DNA of 64,000 nucleotides, from positions 682,001-746,000 of the forward strand of contig CAVXFH010000002.1 of the NCBI GenBank assembly GCA_963761035.1, in the 5' to 3' direction. A model generated the notes under the pieces. The model was not told the origin of the DNA. It was given only the letters and a program-made list of their open reading frames with translations, and searched no databases. The stretch is from JARRQJ01 sp963761035 (lineage in GTDB: Bacteria > Pseudomonadota > Gammaproteobacteria > DRLM01). Position numbers and translations under genes: made by a program. Shown here piece by piece: positions 10,213-18,634 of this stretch (positions are counted from its first letter, which is position 1; the number at the start of each line of letters is the position of its first letter).

Positions 10213-11414
10213 AGGGTGATGCCCTCATGCGCTGCCACGGTATGAATGTCCTTGTCGCCCCTCCCTGAGAGATTGACCAGAATAATCTGCCCATTTTTCA
10301 TCCGCGGGGCCAATTGCGCGGCGTAAGCCAGGGCATGGCTGGACTCCAACGCCGGAATGATGCCCTCGACGCGGGTCAATGCATGAAAGGCCCGCAGCGC
10401 CTCATCGTCGGTGACGGCGACGTAGTTTGCCCGGCCGCTATCTTTCAACCACGCATGCTCCGGGCCGACCCCGGGATAGTCGAGGCCGGCGGAAATGGAA
10501 TGGGTTTCGATGATCTGGCCGTCCGCGTCTTCCATGAGATAGGTACGGTTGCCGTGCAAGACGCCGGGACGGCCGGCGCAGAGCGGGGCGGCGTGGCGGC
10601 CGGTGGCGATACCGTCACCGCCGCCTTCCACGCCCACCATCGCCACGCCCTCATCGTCGAGGAAGGGATAGAACAGCCCGATGGCATTGGATCCGCCGCC
10701 GACACAGGCCACCAAGGTATCGGGTAATCTGCCCTCCGCCGCCAAGATCTGCGAGCGCGCCTCGCGGCCGATGATGGCCTGAAAATCCCGCACCATGGCC
10801 GGATAGGGATGCGGCCCGGCCACGGTACCGATAATGTAGAAGGTGTTGTCGACGTTGGTCACCCAGTCGCGCATGGCTTCGTTCAAGGCGTCTTTCAGGG
10901 TCTTCGACCCCGAGGTCACCGGCACCACCCGCGCGCCAAGCAGCTTCATGCGAAAGACATTGATGGCTTGGCGCTGCATATCCTCCGCACCCATGTACAC
11001 CACGCATTCCAGACCGAGACGCGCCGCCACCGTGGCGGAGGCCACGCCGTGCTGACCGGCGCCGGTTTCGGCGATGATGCGGGTCTTGCCCATGCGTTTG
11101 GCGAGCAGGGCCTGGCCGATGGTGTTATTGATCTTGTGGGCGCCGGTGTGATTAAGGTCTTCGCGCTTGAGATAAATCTTGGCGCCGCCCAGCTCGCGGC
11201 TCCAACGCGCGGCAAAATAAAGCGGCGAAGGCCGCCCCACGTATTCGCTCAAGTCGCGGTCGAACTCGGTTTGGAAATCGGGGTCGTTGCGGTATTTCTC
11301 ATAGGCGAGCCGCAATTCCTCCAGCGGTTCCATCAAGGTCTCCGCCACGAAACGCCCGCCGTAAGGGCCGAAATGGCCAGCTGCGTCGGGCAATGCATTA
11401 ATCAATTTTGACAC
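10209..11414 (-). CDS. trpB: tryptophan synthase beta subunit
   Basis: The PLP enzyme that condenses indole with serine to make tryptophan. It has 401 residues. The PLP lysine is Lys94 in HTGAHKINNT, GAGQHGVA holds the catalytic glutamate loop, and CVGGGSNAIG (about 235) binds the PLP phosphate. The length and sequence are of the standard TrpB1 type that pairs with TrpA. Its start overlaps the end of trpF by 17 bases and its end overlaps trpA by four, so trpFBA is one tightly coupled unit. Confidence 0.98.
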   Translation of the reverse strand: MSKLINALPDAAGHFGPYGGRFVAETLMEPLEELRLAYEKYRNDPDFQTEFDRDLSEYVGRPSPLYFAARWSRELGGAKIYLKREDLNHTGAHKINNTIGQALLAKRMGKTRIIAETGAGQHGVASATVAARLGLECVVYMGAEDMQRQAINVFRMKLLGARVVPVTSGSKTLKDALNEAMRDWVTNVDNTFYIIGTVAGPHPYPAMVRDFQAIIGREARSQILAAEGRLPDTLVACVGGGSNAIGLFYPFLDDEGVAMVGVEGGGDGIATGRHAAPLCAGRPGVLHGNRTYLMEDADGQIIETHSISAGLDYPGVGPEHAWLKDSGRANYVAVTDDEALRAFHALTRVEGIIPALESSHALAYAAQLAPRMKNGQIILVNLSGRGDKDIHTVAAHEGITL

Positions 11415-12024
11415 TGTTCACACCTCTGATAAACGCCGCGATCTTCGCCGCGTCCTTTATCCCGGGCGCCAACTCCACACCGCCGCTCACATCCACCGCC
11501 CAAGGGCGTACCTGCCTGACCGCGGCGGCGACATTGTCCGGATTCAAACCGCCGGCCAGTATCACGGGATGCGCAAAACCGCTCGGAAGGCGCGACCAAT
11601 TAAACGTCGTACCGCTGCCTCCCGCTACACCTTCAACATAGGCATCCACCAAGATTCCCGCCGCGTCTTCATAGGGCCGCGCCACAGCCGCCAAGTCCAT
11701 GCCTTCGCGCATCCGCAGCGCCTTGAGGTAAGGCAGACCGTAACCGCGACACTCCTCCGGATCTTCGTTACCGTGAAATTGCAGCAGCTGCAAAGGCAGC
11801 GCCGCCAATACGGCGCGGATCTCCTCCGGCGCGGCATCCACGAACAGCCCCACGGCGTCAATAAACGGCGGCAAGGCGCGCACGATTGCCTGGGCCTGGG
11901 CAAAGCTCACTGCCCGCGGGCTCCGGGCATAAAACACCAAACCGACGGCGTCGGCCCCCGACCGCGCCGCGGCCAGGGCGTCCTCGGCCCGGGTGATGCC
12001 GCAGATTTTTACACGCGTACGCAT
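11398..12024 (-). CDS. trpF: phosphoribosylanthranilate isomerase
   Basis: Isomerises phosphoribosylanthranilate to CdRP in tryptophan synthesis. It is a 208-residue TIM barrel with the catalytic Cys in RVKICGITR (Cys8), LLQFHGNED in the middle and the phosphate-binding FILAGGLNPDN-like segment (VILAGGLNPDNV) near the end, followed by DVSGGVE. The frame can be extended 43 residues upstream to 12153, but those residues resemble no TrpF and run into truA, so ATG 12024 is the start. A stand-alone trpF next to trpBA, separate from trpC, is normal for Pseudomonas-like gammaproteobacteria. Confidence 0.96.
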   Translation of the reverse strand: MRTRVKICGITRAEDALAAARSGADAVGLVFYARSPRAVSFAQAQAIVRALPPFIDAVGLFVDAAPEEIRAVLAALPLQLLQFHGNEDPEECRGYGLPYLKALRMREGMDLAAVARPYEDAAGILVDAYVEGVAGGSGTTFNWSRLPSGFAHPVILAGGLNPDNVAAAVRQVRPWAVDVSGGVELAPGIKDAAKIAAFIRGVNSVKID

Positions 12025-12073
12025 GAACTTACCGGCCACCGAGCCAAAGGACCAGAAACGAAAGGAACACAGG

Positions 12074-12856
12074 TTACCAGACCACCTGGGCCGGGGAAAG
12101 CGGCGGCAAACCGAAGCGCTCCGGATACGCCACGCCGGTAAGATATAAACCATGTGGCGGCGCAGTCACTCCGGCCAAGCTGCGATCGCGGCTCTCCAAC
12201 ACCTCGCGCGCCCAGCCCGGCGGCCGTTTACCGGCGCCGATCGCCATCAACACGCCGGCGATGTTACGCACCATGTGGTGGAGAAAGGCATTGGCCTCCA
12301 CGTCCAGCAAGACCAGTTCTCCATCGCGGCTCACGTTTAGCTCATAGAGTGTGCGCACCGGGCTCTTGGCCTGACAGGCCTGCGCGCGATAGGCGGAGAA
12401 GTCATGTTCGCCTACTAGGAATCGAGACGCCTCTCGCATCAGCACCTCGTTCAAAGGTCGATAGTCCCACGCCACCCGCCCGGAAAGAAAGGTGGGATGC
12501 ATCTCGCGGTTGAGAATGACATAGCGATATCGACGCCGTATCGCGGAAAAGCGCGCATGAAAGTCAACGGCAACGGACCGCGCCCATTGCACGCTCACAC
12601 TCTTGGGCAGATTGGCATTGGCGCCATATACCCAGGATCGCGGGCTGCGCTCGGCCGCGGTATCGAAGTGCACCACCTGCGCCGTGGCGTGCACGCCGGC
12701 ATCGGTTCGCCCGGCGCAGGTCACGCGCAGAGGATGATCCGCCACCTGCGACAGGGCATATTCGACATTACCCTGCACGGTGCGCACCTTGCCCTCCTGC
12801 AACTGCCAGCCGGCAAAGTCGCTGCCGTCGTATTCAACGCCCAATGCAATCCGCAT
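12074..12856 (-). CDS. truA: tRNA pseudouridine(38-40) synthase
   Basis: Converts uridines 38-40 in the anticodon arm of many tRNAs to pseudouridine. It has 260 residues. The catalytic aspartate is Asp52 in CAGRTDAGVHA. The opening RIALGVEYDGSDFAGWQ and the C-terminal FLHHMVRNIAGVL are diagnostic. It lies 49 bases before trpF in the standard fimV-truA-trpF order, but no fimV is found upstream here; a penicillin-binding protein gene occupies the next position instead. Confidence 0.97.
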   Translation of the reverse strand: MRIALGVEYDGSDFAGWQLQEGKVRTVQGNVEYALSQVADHPLRVTCAGRTDAGVHATAQVVHFDTAAERSPRSWVYGANANLPKSVSVQWARSVAVDFHARFSAIRRRYRYVILNREMHPTFLSGRVAWDYRPLNEVLMREASRFLVGEHDFSAYRAQACQAKSPVRTLYELNVSRDGELVLLDVEANAFLHHMVRNIAGVLMAIGAGKRPPGWAREVLESRDRSLAGVTAPPHGLYLTGVAYPERFGLPPLSPAQVVW

Positions 12857-13246
12857 GATGCAGCATACGCTCCAAGGAAAGTCGCTATTTTACTTCAGAA
12901 AGCAACCACGCCGGCGAAAACTCTCGCCTTGCAGGATTATCATTTTTTTATGGGAATTTCACGCCTGCCGCATTCACTCTACGCGTAACAGAGCAAGGCG
13001 CGGCGGCGGATTCTTTGCGTAAAATGCAAAACCTCGGCGGGGATGGATGATAACTCACCAGAGATTCATCTATGATGGCGGCCATCTTTTTGCATGTCAC
13101 ACCCGATCTTACCCGGCGGGAAGGGATACATGCTTGGAAGCCGAAGGAATATAGGCTTAGGCCGACTTGTTGTAATCGCGAAAACGGGGGTCGTGAATAA
13201 TGAAGCGGCGCGAAACCAAGCGCAAGGCGAGAAGGAGGGGCGCGGT
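12857..13246. other. 390-base gap between pbpG and truA
   Basis: No supported gene. A minus-strand frame covering 12948-13301 is open for 117 codons but overlaps pbpG, has no ribosome binding site and gives a proline/serine/arginine-rich product unlike a folded protein. The plus strand holds a purine-rich run (about 13220-13247). It should contain the truA promoter; I could not choose one confidently. Confidence 0.4.
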
Positions 13247-14179
13247 TCAGGTTGGGGCGTCGGCCAGCTGCAAGGCACGGCGTTCGTTTCGCAACAGCCA
13301 ATCGCGAATGCGCCGCGAGTCGCCGTATTTGCTGAGCTTACCCCAGGAGTTCAACAACACGATAATCACCGGACGATGACCTATGACCGCCTGCATGACC
13401 AGGCAATTACCGGCATCGTCGGTATAACCGGTCTTGCTCAAGTTAATATCCCAAGCCGAGGAACGCACCAAACGGTTGGTATTGACAAACTCAATGGGTC
13501 TGTTGCGACGATGATCCGTGACCGCAAATTCGCCGGTGGTGGTAAATTTCTGAATCAAAGAATATTTAATGGCGGCGCCCACCAGGGTGGCGAGATCGCG
13601 GGCGGTGGAGACGCTGTCGTTATTGAGGCCGGCGGGATCGGCGAAGTGAGTATTTGTCATCCCCAAGATCCTAGCCTTCTCATTCATGATACGCAGCATC
13701 GTTTTCCGCCCCTCGGGATAGGTGCGGGCCAATGCCGCCGCGGCACGATTATCTGAGGCGGCCAGAGCGGCAAACAACACATCATGGCGCGACAGCTTAG
13801 CTCCGATGGGCAGGCGCGAGGCCGAACCGCGCAGGCGGTCGCGATCCTCCGATTTAATGGCGATGATCTCGTCCAAAGGCAAATGGCGGTCCAAGGTCAC
13901 CATGGCGGTCATAAGCTTGGTGACCGAGGCGATGGGATGCCGCTCTTCCGCATTGCGTCCATATAGTACGATACCCTCGCGCTCGTCCATCACCAAGGCG
14001 GCGGAAGAGCGCAGGCGCGGCGCCCTGGCCTTAAGACGGACGATTTCCTCGGCGCTCACCGGCGCCACGGACGCATAGGATCCACCCTCCGCCGGGCTGA
14101 GCATGGGGACTGTCAGCGCCGCGAGCGAAACGCTCGTGAGCATCCAGAAACCGGCGGTCAATTTAAGGTTCAATTTCAT
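13247..14179 (-). CDS. pbpG: D-alanyl-D-alanine endopeptidase (PBP7/8 type)
   Basis: A periplasmic peptidase of the S11 family that cleaves D-Ala-meso-DAP cross-links in peptidoglycan. It has 310 residues with an N-terminal signal (basic start, hydrophobic 8-28). All three active-site motifs are present: SVTK (Ser85, Lys88), SDN (142-144) and KTG (249-251). The protein ends soon after the catalytic domain and lacks the extra C-terminal amphipathic domain of DacA-type carboxypeptidases, which favours PBP7. It is a monocistronic gene in the position where fimV is often found before truA. Confidence 0.9.
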   Translation of the reverse strand: MKLNLKLTAGFWMLTSVSLAALTVPMLSPAEGGSYASVAPVSAEEIVRLKARAPRLRSSAALVMDEREGIVLYGRNAEERHPIASVTKLMTAMVTLDRHLPLDEIIAIKSEDRDRLRGSASRLPIGAKLSRHDVLFAALAASDNRAAAALARTYPEGRKTMLRIMNEKARILGMTNTHFADPAGLNNDSVSTARDLATLVGAAIKYSLIQKFTTTGEFAVTDHRRNRPIEFVNTNRLVRSSAWDINLSKTGYTDDAGNCLVMQAVIGHRPVIIVLLNSWGKLSKYGDSRRIRDWLLRNERRALQLADAPT

Positions 14180-14317
14180 TCGTGCACTATGTCACAAAAA
14201 CAGGCCCGGGAATCATACCCAATCACAAATCTAAAAGTAAGCCTTTGCCGTACATTAACTATCAAGTTTAAATTGTCTCATCCTTTTCTCATTATCGGAC
14301 GATGACGGCAATTTCTA

Positions 14318-15970
14318 TTATTGCTCGCCGCGCCGGTGCGCCTTGTAATAATTAATAAGACCGTTAGTAGATGAATCATGGCTCACCACCATATGCTCGT
14401 CATTCAGCTCCGGCTGTATGACCTTTGCCAGCTGCTTGCCTAGCTCCACCCCCCATTGATCGAAGGAGTTGATGTTCCACACCGCGCCCTGGACGAATAT
14501 CTTATGCTCGTAAAGTGCGATCAACGACCCCAGCGTACGCGGTGTGAGTTTTTGGAACATCAGCGAGTTGCTGGGTTTGTTGCCGGGAAAGACTTTGTGG
14601 GGCACTAACGCCTCCAATTCGGCGCCGCTCATGCCGGCGGCGGCGAGTTCGGCATGCACTTCGGCGGCGGTCTTGCCGCGCATCAGCGCCTCGGGTTGAG
14701 CGAAGAAATTGGAAAGCAGGATACGGTGATGCGCGCCGAATGGATTTTGGCTGTCGATAGGCGCTAGAAAATCGCAGGGGATCAGTTTGGTTCCCTGATG
14801 GATCAACTGATAAAAGGCATGTTGGCCGTTGGTGCCCGGCTCGCCCCAGATCACCGGGCCGGTGCTGTAATCTACGGTTTCGCCTTCGCGGTCGACGCGC
14901 TTGCCGTTGCTCTCCATGTCGCCCTGTTGAAAATAGGCGGGGAAACGGTGCAGATACTGATCGTAAGGTAGGATGGCGTGGGTCTGGGCGCCGAAGAAAT
15001 TATTGTACCAAACGCCTAACAGGCCCAGGATCACCGGCAGATTCTGCTCGAAGGGCGTATGCCGAAAGTGCTCATCCATATCGTGGGCGCCACCGAGCAT
15101 TTCTTCAAAATGATCCATGCCGACGGCCAGGACAATGGGCAGGCCGATAGCGCTCCACAAGGAATAGCGTCCGCCCACCCAATCCCAAAATTCAAACATA
15201 TTATTGGTGTCGATGCCGAAAGCGGCCACTTCCTTGGCATTGGTGGACAGCGCCACGAAATGCTTGGCGACCGCGGCGTCAGCTTTAGCGTGTTCCAAAA
15301 ACCACCGGCGCGCCGTATGGGCATTGGTGAGAGTCTCTTGGGTGGTGAAGGTTTTGGAGGCGATCACGAATAAGGTGGTTTCATGATCGACCTGCTTTAA
15401 GATCTCCGCGATTTGAGTGCCATCGACATTGGATACGAAGTGCGGCCGCAAACCGTCCTTGCCGTAGGGCTTAAGTGCCTCGGTGACCATCACCGGTCCC
15501 AGGTCGGAGCCGCCGATACCGATATTCACCACGTCCGTAAGCGGTTTGCCGGTGTAGCCGCGCCAGACCCCGGCGCGCACTTGTTCGCTGAAACGGCGCA
15601 TCTGATCCAACACGGCGTTGACCTTGGGCATCACATCCTCGCCGTCGCTGAGGATAGGCCGGTTGGAACGATTGCGCAGGGCGATATGCAGCACCGCCCG
15701 TTGCTCTGTAATATTGATTTTCTCCCCGTTGAACATATTTTCGATCCACTGATCGAGGCGCGATTGCCGCGCCAACGCCATCAACAGGAACAAGGTCTCG
15801 TCGGTAATGATATTCTTGGAATAATCGAGCAACAGATCATTGAGGGTAAGCGAGAATTTGGTGAAACGCCGCGGATCGGTCGCGAACAATTCCCGCATAT
15901 GGACATGCCGTATCGTCTGGTAATGGGCTTGCAAGGCCTGCCAGGCAGCGGATTGGGTCAATACGGACAT
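14318..15970 (-). CDS. pgi: glucose-6-phosphate isomerase
   Basis: Interconverts glucose 6-phosphate and fructose 6-phosphate. It has 550 residues, the usual long bacterial form. VNIGIGGSDLGP (about 150), GGRYSLWSAIG (about 267) and WGEPGTNGQHAFYQLIHQG (about 374-392, with the catalytic Glu and His) are all intact, as is the C-terminal FDQWGVELGKQLAK with its catalytic lysine. It follows zwf and gnd on the same strand with a 70-base gap, making a small unit at the glycolysis/pentose-phosphate branch. Divergent glgA uses the same hexose-phosphate pool. Confidence 0.97.
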   Translation of the reverse strand: MSVLTQSAAWQALQAHYQTIRHVHMRELFATDPRRFTKFSLTLNDLLLDYSKNIITDETLFLLMALARQSRLDQWIENMFNGEKINITEQRAVLHIALRNRSNRPILSDGEDVMPKVNAVLDQMRRFSEQVRAGVWRGYTGKPLTDVVNIGIGGSDLGPVMVTEALKPYGKDGLRPHFVSNVDGTQIAEILKQVDHETTLFVIASKTFTTQETLTNAHTARRWFLEHAKADAAVAKHFVALSTNAKEVAAFGIDTNNMFEFWDWVGGRYSLWSAIGLPIVLAVGMDHFEEMLGGAHDMDEHFRHTPFEQNLPVILGLLGVWYNNFFGAQTHAILPYDQYLHRFPAYFQQGDMESNGKRVDREGETVDYSTGPVIWGEPGTNGQHAFYQLIHQGTKLIPCDFLAPIDSQNPFGAHHRILLSNFFAQPEALMRGKTAAEVHAELAAAGMSGAELEALVPHKVFPGNKPSNSLMFQKLTPRTLGSLIALYEHKIFVQGAVWNINSFDQWGVELGKQLAKVIQPELNDEHMVVSHDSSTNGLINYYKAHRRGEQ

Positions 15971-16040
15971 CCATTCCCCTCGAAGCTGATAAATCGATAG
16001 ATATAAGCTTGAAGGCCGGGGCCTGCAGCTCGAATCTTTA

Positions 16041-17537
16041 TTAATATGCCTCTAAATCGGCCCCCTTGATATCCAGGGAATGGCGCCAGAATTGATCTTC
16101 ACGCTCGAACAGGCGATAGGTACCGCGCGGCCCCCACGTGCCCGCCGCATAAGTGTTGATGAAATCCCGTTCCATGGACCACACTTTAACGATAGGGTCC
16201 ACCACCCGCCACGCCCATTCCACTTCATCGTAACGCAAAAATAGCGTGCGGTCGCCCTCGATGACATCCAACAACAAATCGCCGTAGGCATCGAGCTCCG
16301 ACTCGCCCGCATGGCGATAGCTCGCATCCAAACTGGTGGTGCGGGTGCGCATCTCCAGGCCCGGCACCTTGACCTGCATTTCCACGCGCAGGCATTCCTT
16401 GGGTTGCAGGCCCAGCAACATCCAATTGGGCTTGGACTGTTCCAAGGTGGTGTTACGGAACAAGTGATGGGGAGGATGTTTAAAGCGGATAGTAATGGCC
16501 GAGGCGCCTTCCGTCATACGCTTGCCAGTGCGCAGATAGAACGGCACACCCTTCCAGCGCCAGTTATCGATGTACAGCTTGAGTGCCGCATAGGTCTCGG
16601 TGGTGCTATGCGGATCCACGCCTTGCTCCTCCAGATATCCCGGCACCAGCTTGTCGTCTACAGTCCCGCTGGTGTATTGGCCGCGAAAGGCGTGGGCATG
16701 CACCGCATTTTGCGGAATAGGGCGAACCGACTTCAATACCTTCACCTTTTCGTCGCGCAATGATTCGGCGTCCATCATAGCCGGCGGCTCCATAGCCACC
16801 AGGGTGAGCAACTGCATCAAATGGCTTTGGATCATATCGCGCAATGCGCCCGCACCCTCGTAATAATCGGCGCGGTTCTCGATACCCAGGGTCTCGGAGT
16901 GCGTGATCTGCACGTGATCGATGTATTGGCGGTTCCACAGCGGCTCCAGCAGAAGATTGGCGAAACGGAACACCAAGACATTCTGCACCGTACCTTTGCC
17001 TAAATAATGATCGATTCGATAGATCTGGCTCTCTTTAAGATATTTATGCATCCCCTGCTGCAGGGCCTGCGCGCTTAGCAAGTCATAGCCAAAGGGCTTT
17101 TCGATCACCACCCGGCGCCAGCCGTTCTGCTCGCCGAGCAAATTCGCCTTACCCAAACGGTCGATGGATTCGCCGAAATCGCTGGGACGGATCGCCATGT
17201 AAAAAATCACATTGGCGGGAAACCGCGGATCTTCGTGCAGCGTGGCCTTTAAGCGCTCCACCGATTCACCGTCGTGCAAATCGCCCTGCAGGTAATAATG
17301 CCGCTCCTTGAATCGCTCAAAGGCCTTACTATCGAAACTCTGCCCGTTTTTCTCGCGCAGCATGGTGCCGATTTCTTCCAGCCATTGTTCCCGTTCCCAG
17401 GGCCGGCGGCCGAAGGCGACGATCACCATCTTATCGGGGAGACGGCTCGCCTCTTCCAATTGAAACAAGGATGGCATCAGTTTGCGCCGCACCAGATTTC
17501 CGGTAGCGCCGAAGATCACCAGGCAGCAGGGTTGCAT
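16041..17537 (-). CDS. zwf: glucose-6-phosphate 1-dehydrogenase
   Basis: The first enzyme of the oxidative pentose phosphate route, supplying NADPH. It has 498 residues. The nucleotide-binding start is VIFGATGNLVRRKLMPSLF, EKPFGYD (about 146) is conserved, and the substrate site RIDHYLGKGTVQN (about 175-187) contains the catalytic histidine. Its first base overlaps the last base of the gnd stop codon, so the two are translationally coupled. No pgl gene for 6-phosphogluconolactonase lies in the cluster. Confidence 0.97.
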   Translation of the reverse strand: MQPCCLVIFGATGNLVRRKLMPSLFQLEEASRLPDKMVIVAFGRRPWEREQWLEEIGTMLREKNGQSFDSKAFERFKERHYYLQGDLHDGESVERLKATLHEDPRFPANVIFYMAIRPSDFGESIDRLGKANLLGEQNGWRRVVIEKPFGYDLLSAQALQQGMHKYLKESQIYRIDHYLGKGTVQNVLVFRFANLLLEPLWNRQYIDHVQITHSETLGIENRADYYEGAGALRDMIQSHLMQLLTLVAMEPPAMMDAESLRDEKVKVLKSVRPIPQNAVHAHAFRGQYTSGTVDDKLVPGYLEEQGVDPHSTTETYAALKLYIDNWRWKGVPFYLRTGKRMTEGASAITIRFKHPPHHLFRNTTLEQSKPNWMLLGLQPKECLRVEMQVKVPGLEMRTRTTSLDASYRHAGESELDAYGDLLLDVIEGDRTLFLRYDEVEWAWRVVDPIVKVWSMERDFINTYAAGTWGPRGTYRLFEREDQFWRHSLDIKGADLEAY

Positions 17538-18454
17538 TATTTTTCTCCCGCCTTCTTAACGGCGTGACCCCCGAAGGCGTTACGCATCATGGAGAGCAAA
17601 CGGTAGGGATAACCATCCTTATCCTGGCTGGCGAAACGCATTTGCAAGGCCAAGGTCAGTACCGGAGCAGGCACGCCCTGGGCGATGGATTCTTCCACAG
17701 TCCAGCGTCCCTCGCCGGAATCCGCCACGTAAGGTGCGACGCATTCCAGCTTCTGATCCTGCTTGAGCGCCTCGGCGGACAGATCCAGCAACCAACTGCG
17801 CACCACCGAACTGTGGCGCCACAACTCGGCGATCTGGGCGAGGTCGAGATTGAATTCCTTCTTGCCGCGCAGCAGGGCGAAGCCCTCGGCGAAGGACTGC
17901 ATCATGCCGTATTCAATGCCGTTATGGATCATCTTGGTGAAATGGCCCGCGCCCACCGGCCCGACATGAGCCCAGCCGCGATCCGCCGCCGGCGCCAAAA
18001 CCTTCAAGGCCGGCACCACGTGCTTGACCACTTCCGGTTCGCCGCCCACCATCAGGCAATAACCGTTAGCCAGACCCCACACTCCGCCTGAAGTACCGGC
18101 ATCCATGAATCCGATAGCGTGGTCGGCGCACAACTTGCCGCGCCGCTCGCTTTCGTGAAAATTGGAATTGCCGCCGTCGACGATGACGTCGCCTTTAGCC
18201 AAGAGAGGGATCAATTCATGAATTGCCTGCTCGGTAGCCTCTCCCGCGGGCAACATCAACCACACCACCCGGGGCGCGCCGAGTTTTTTCACCACCTCCG
18301 CAAGGGTACCCGCGGGAATCAATCCTTCTTCCGCAGCCAGGGTTTTGACGATGTCCGGCGAGCGATTGTATCCCACCACCTCGATACCGCCCCTACACAA
18401 ACGTCGGGCCATGTTGCCGCCCATCTTCCCCAAACCCACCATTGCCATGCGCAT
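17537..18454 (-). CDS. gnd: 6-phosphogluconate dehydrogenase, short (GndA/YqeC) type
   Basis: Oxidatively decarboxylates 6-phosphogluconate to ribulose 5-phosphate. It has 305 residues, far shorter than the about 470 of E. coli Gnd. That is typical of the short decarboxylating class, in which one short helical domain replaces the long C-terminal one; several members prefer NAD+. Landmarks are VGLGKMGGNMARRL at the front, DGGNSNF (about 92), DAGTSGGVWGLANGYCLMVGG (about 117-137) and KMIHNGIEYGMMQSFAEGF (about 174-192, with the catalytic Lys and Asn). It is coupled to zwf. Enzyme class is firm; cofactor preference is inferred. Confidence 0.92.
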   Translation of the reverse strand: MRMAMVGLGKMGGNMARRLCRGGIEVVGYNRSPDIVKTLAAEEGLIPAGTLAEVVKKLGAPRVVWLMLPAGEATEQAIHELIPLLAKGDVIVDGGNSNFHESERRGKLCADHAIGFMDAGTSGGVWGLANGYCLMVGGEPEVVKHVVPALKVLAPAADRGWAHVGPVGAGHFTKMIHNGIEYGMMQSFAEGFALLRGKKEFNLDLAQIAELWRHSSVVRSWLLDLSAEALKQDQKLECVAPYVADSGEGRWTVEESIAQGVPAPVLTLALQMRFASQDKDGYPYRLLSMMRNAFGGHAVKKAGEK

Positions 18455-18634
18455 AATAAATCCTTTCTCCTTGCGACTCCGCCGTTGATTGCGGCGTACT
18501 CCGAACTCCTGTTATATCGCCACCATCTACAGGCGCCTTTAATCTCTCCTTAAAAGTCCATGTCATATGATAAGGTAATAATTCGATCTATTCATGTTAA
18601 ACAGAAAGCCGCCGTATTATTCAAGGAAATTTCC

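Noticed and set aside
12948..13301. 117-codon minus frame between pbpG and truA
   Set aside because: Overlaps pbpG, composition unlike a folded protein, no ribosome binding site.
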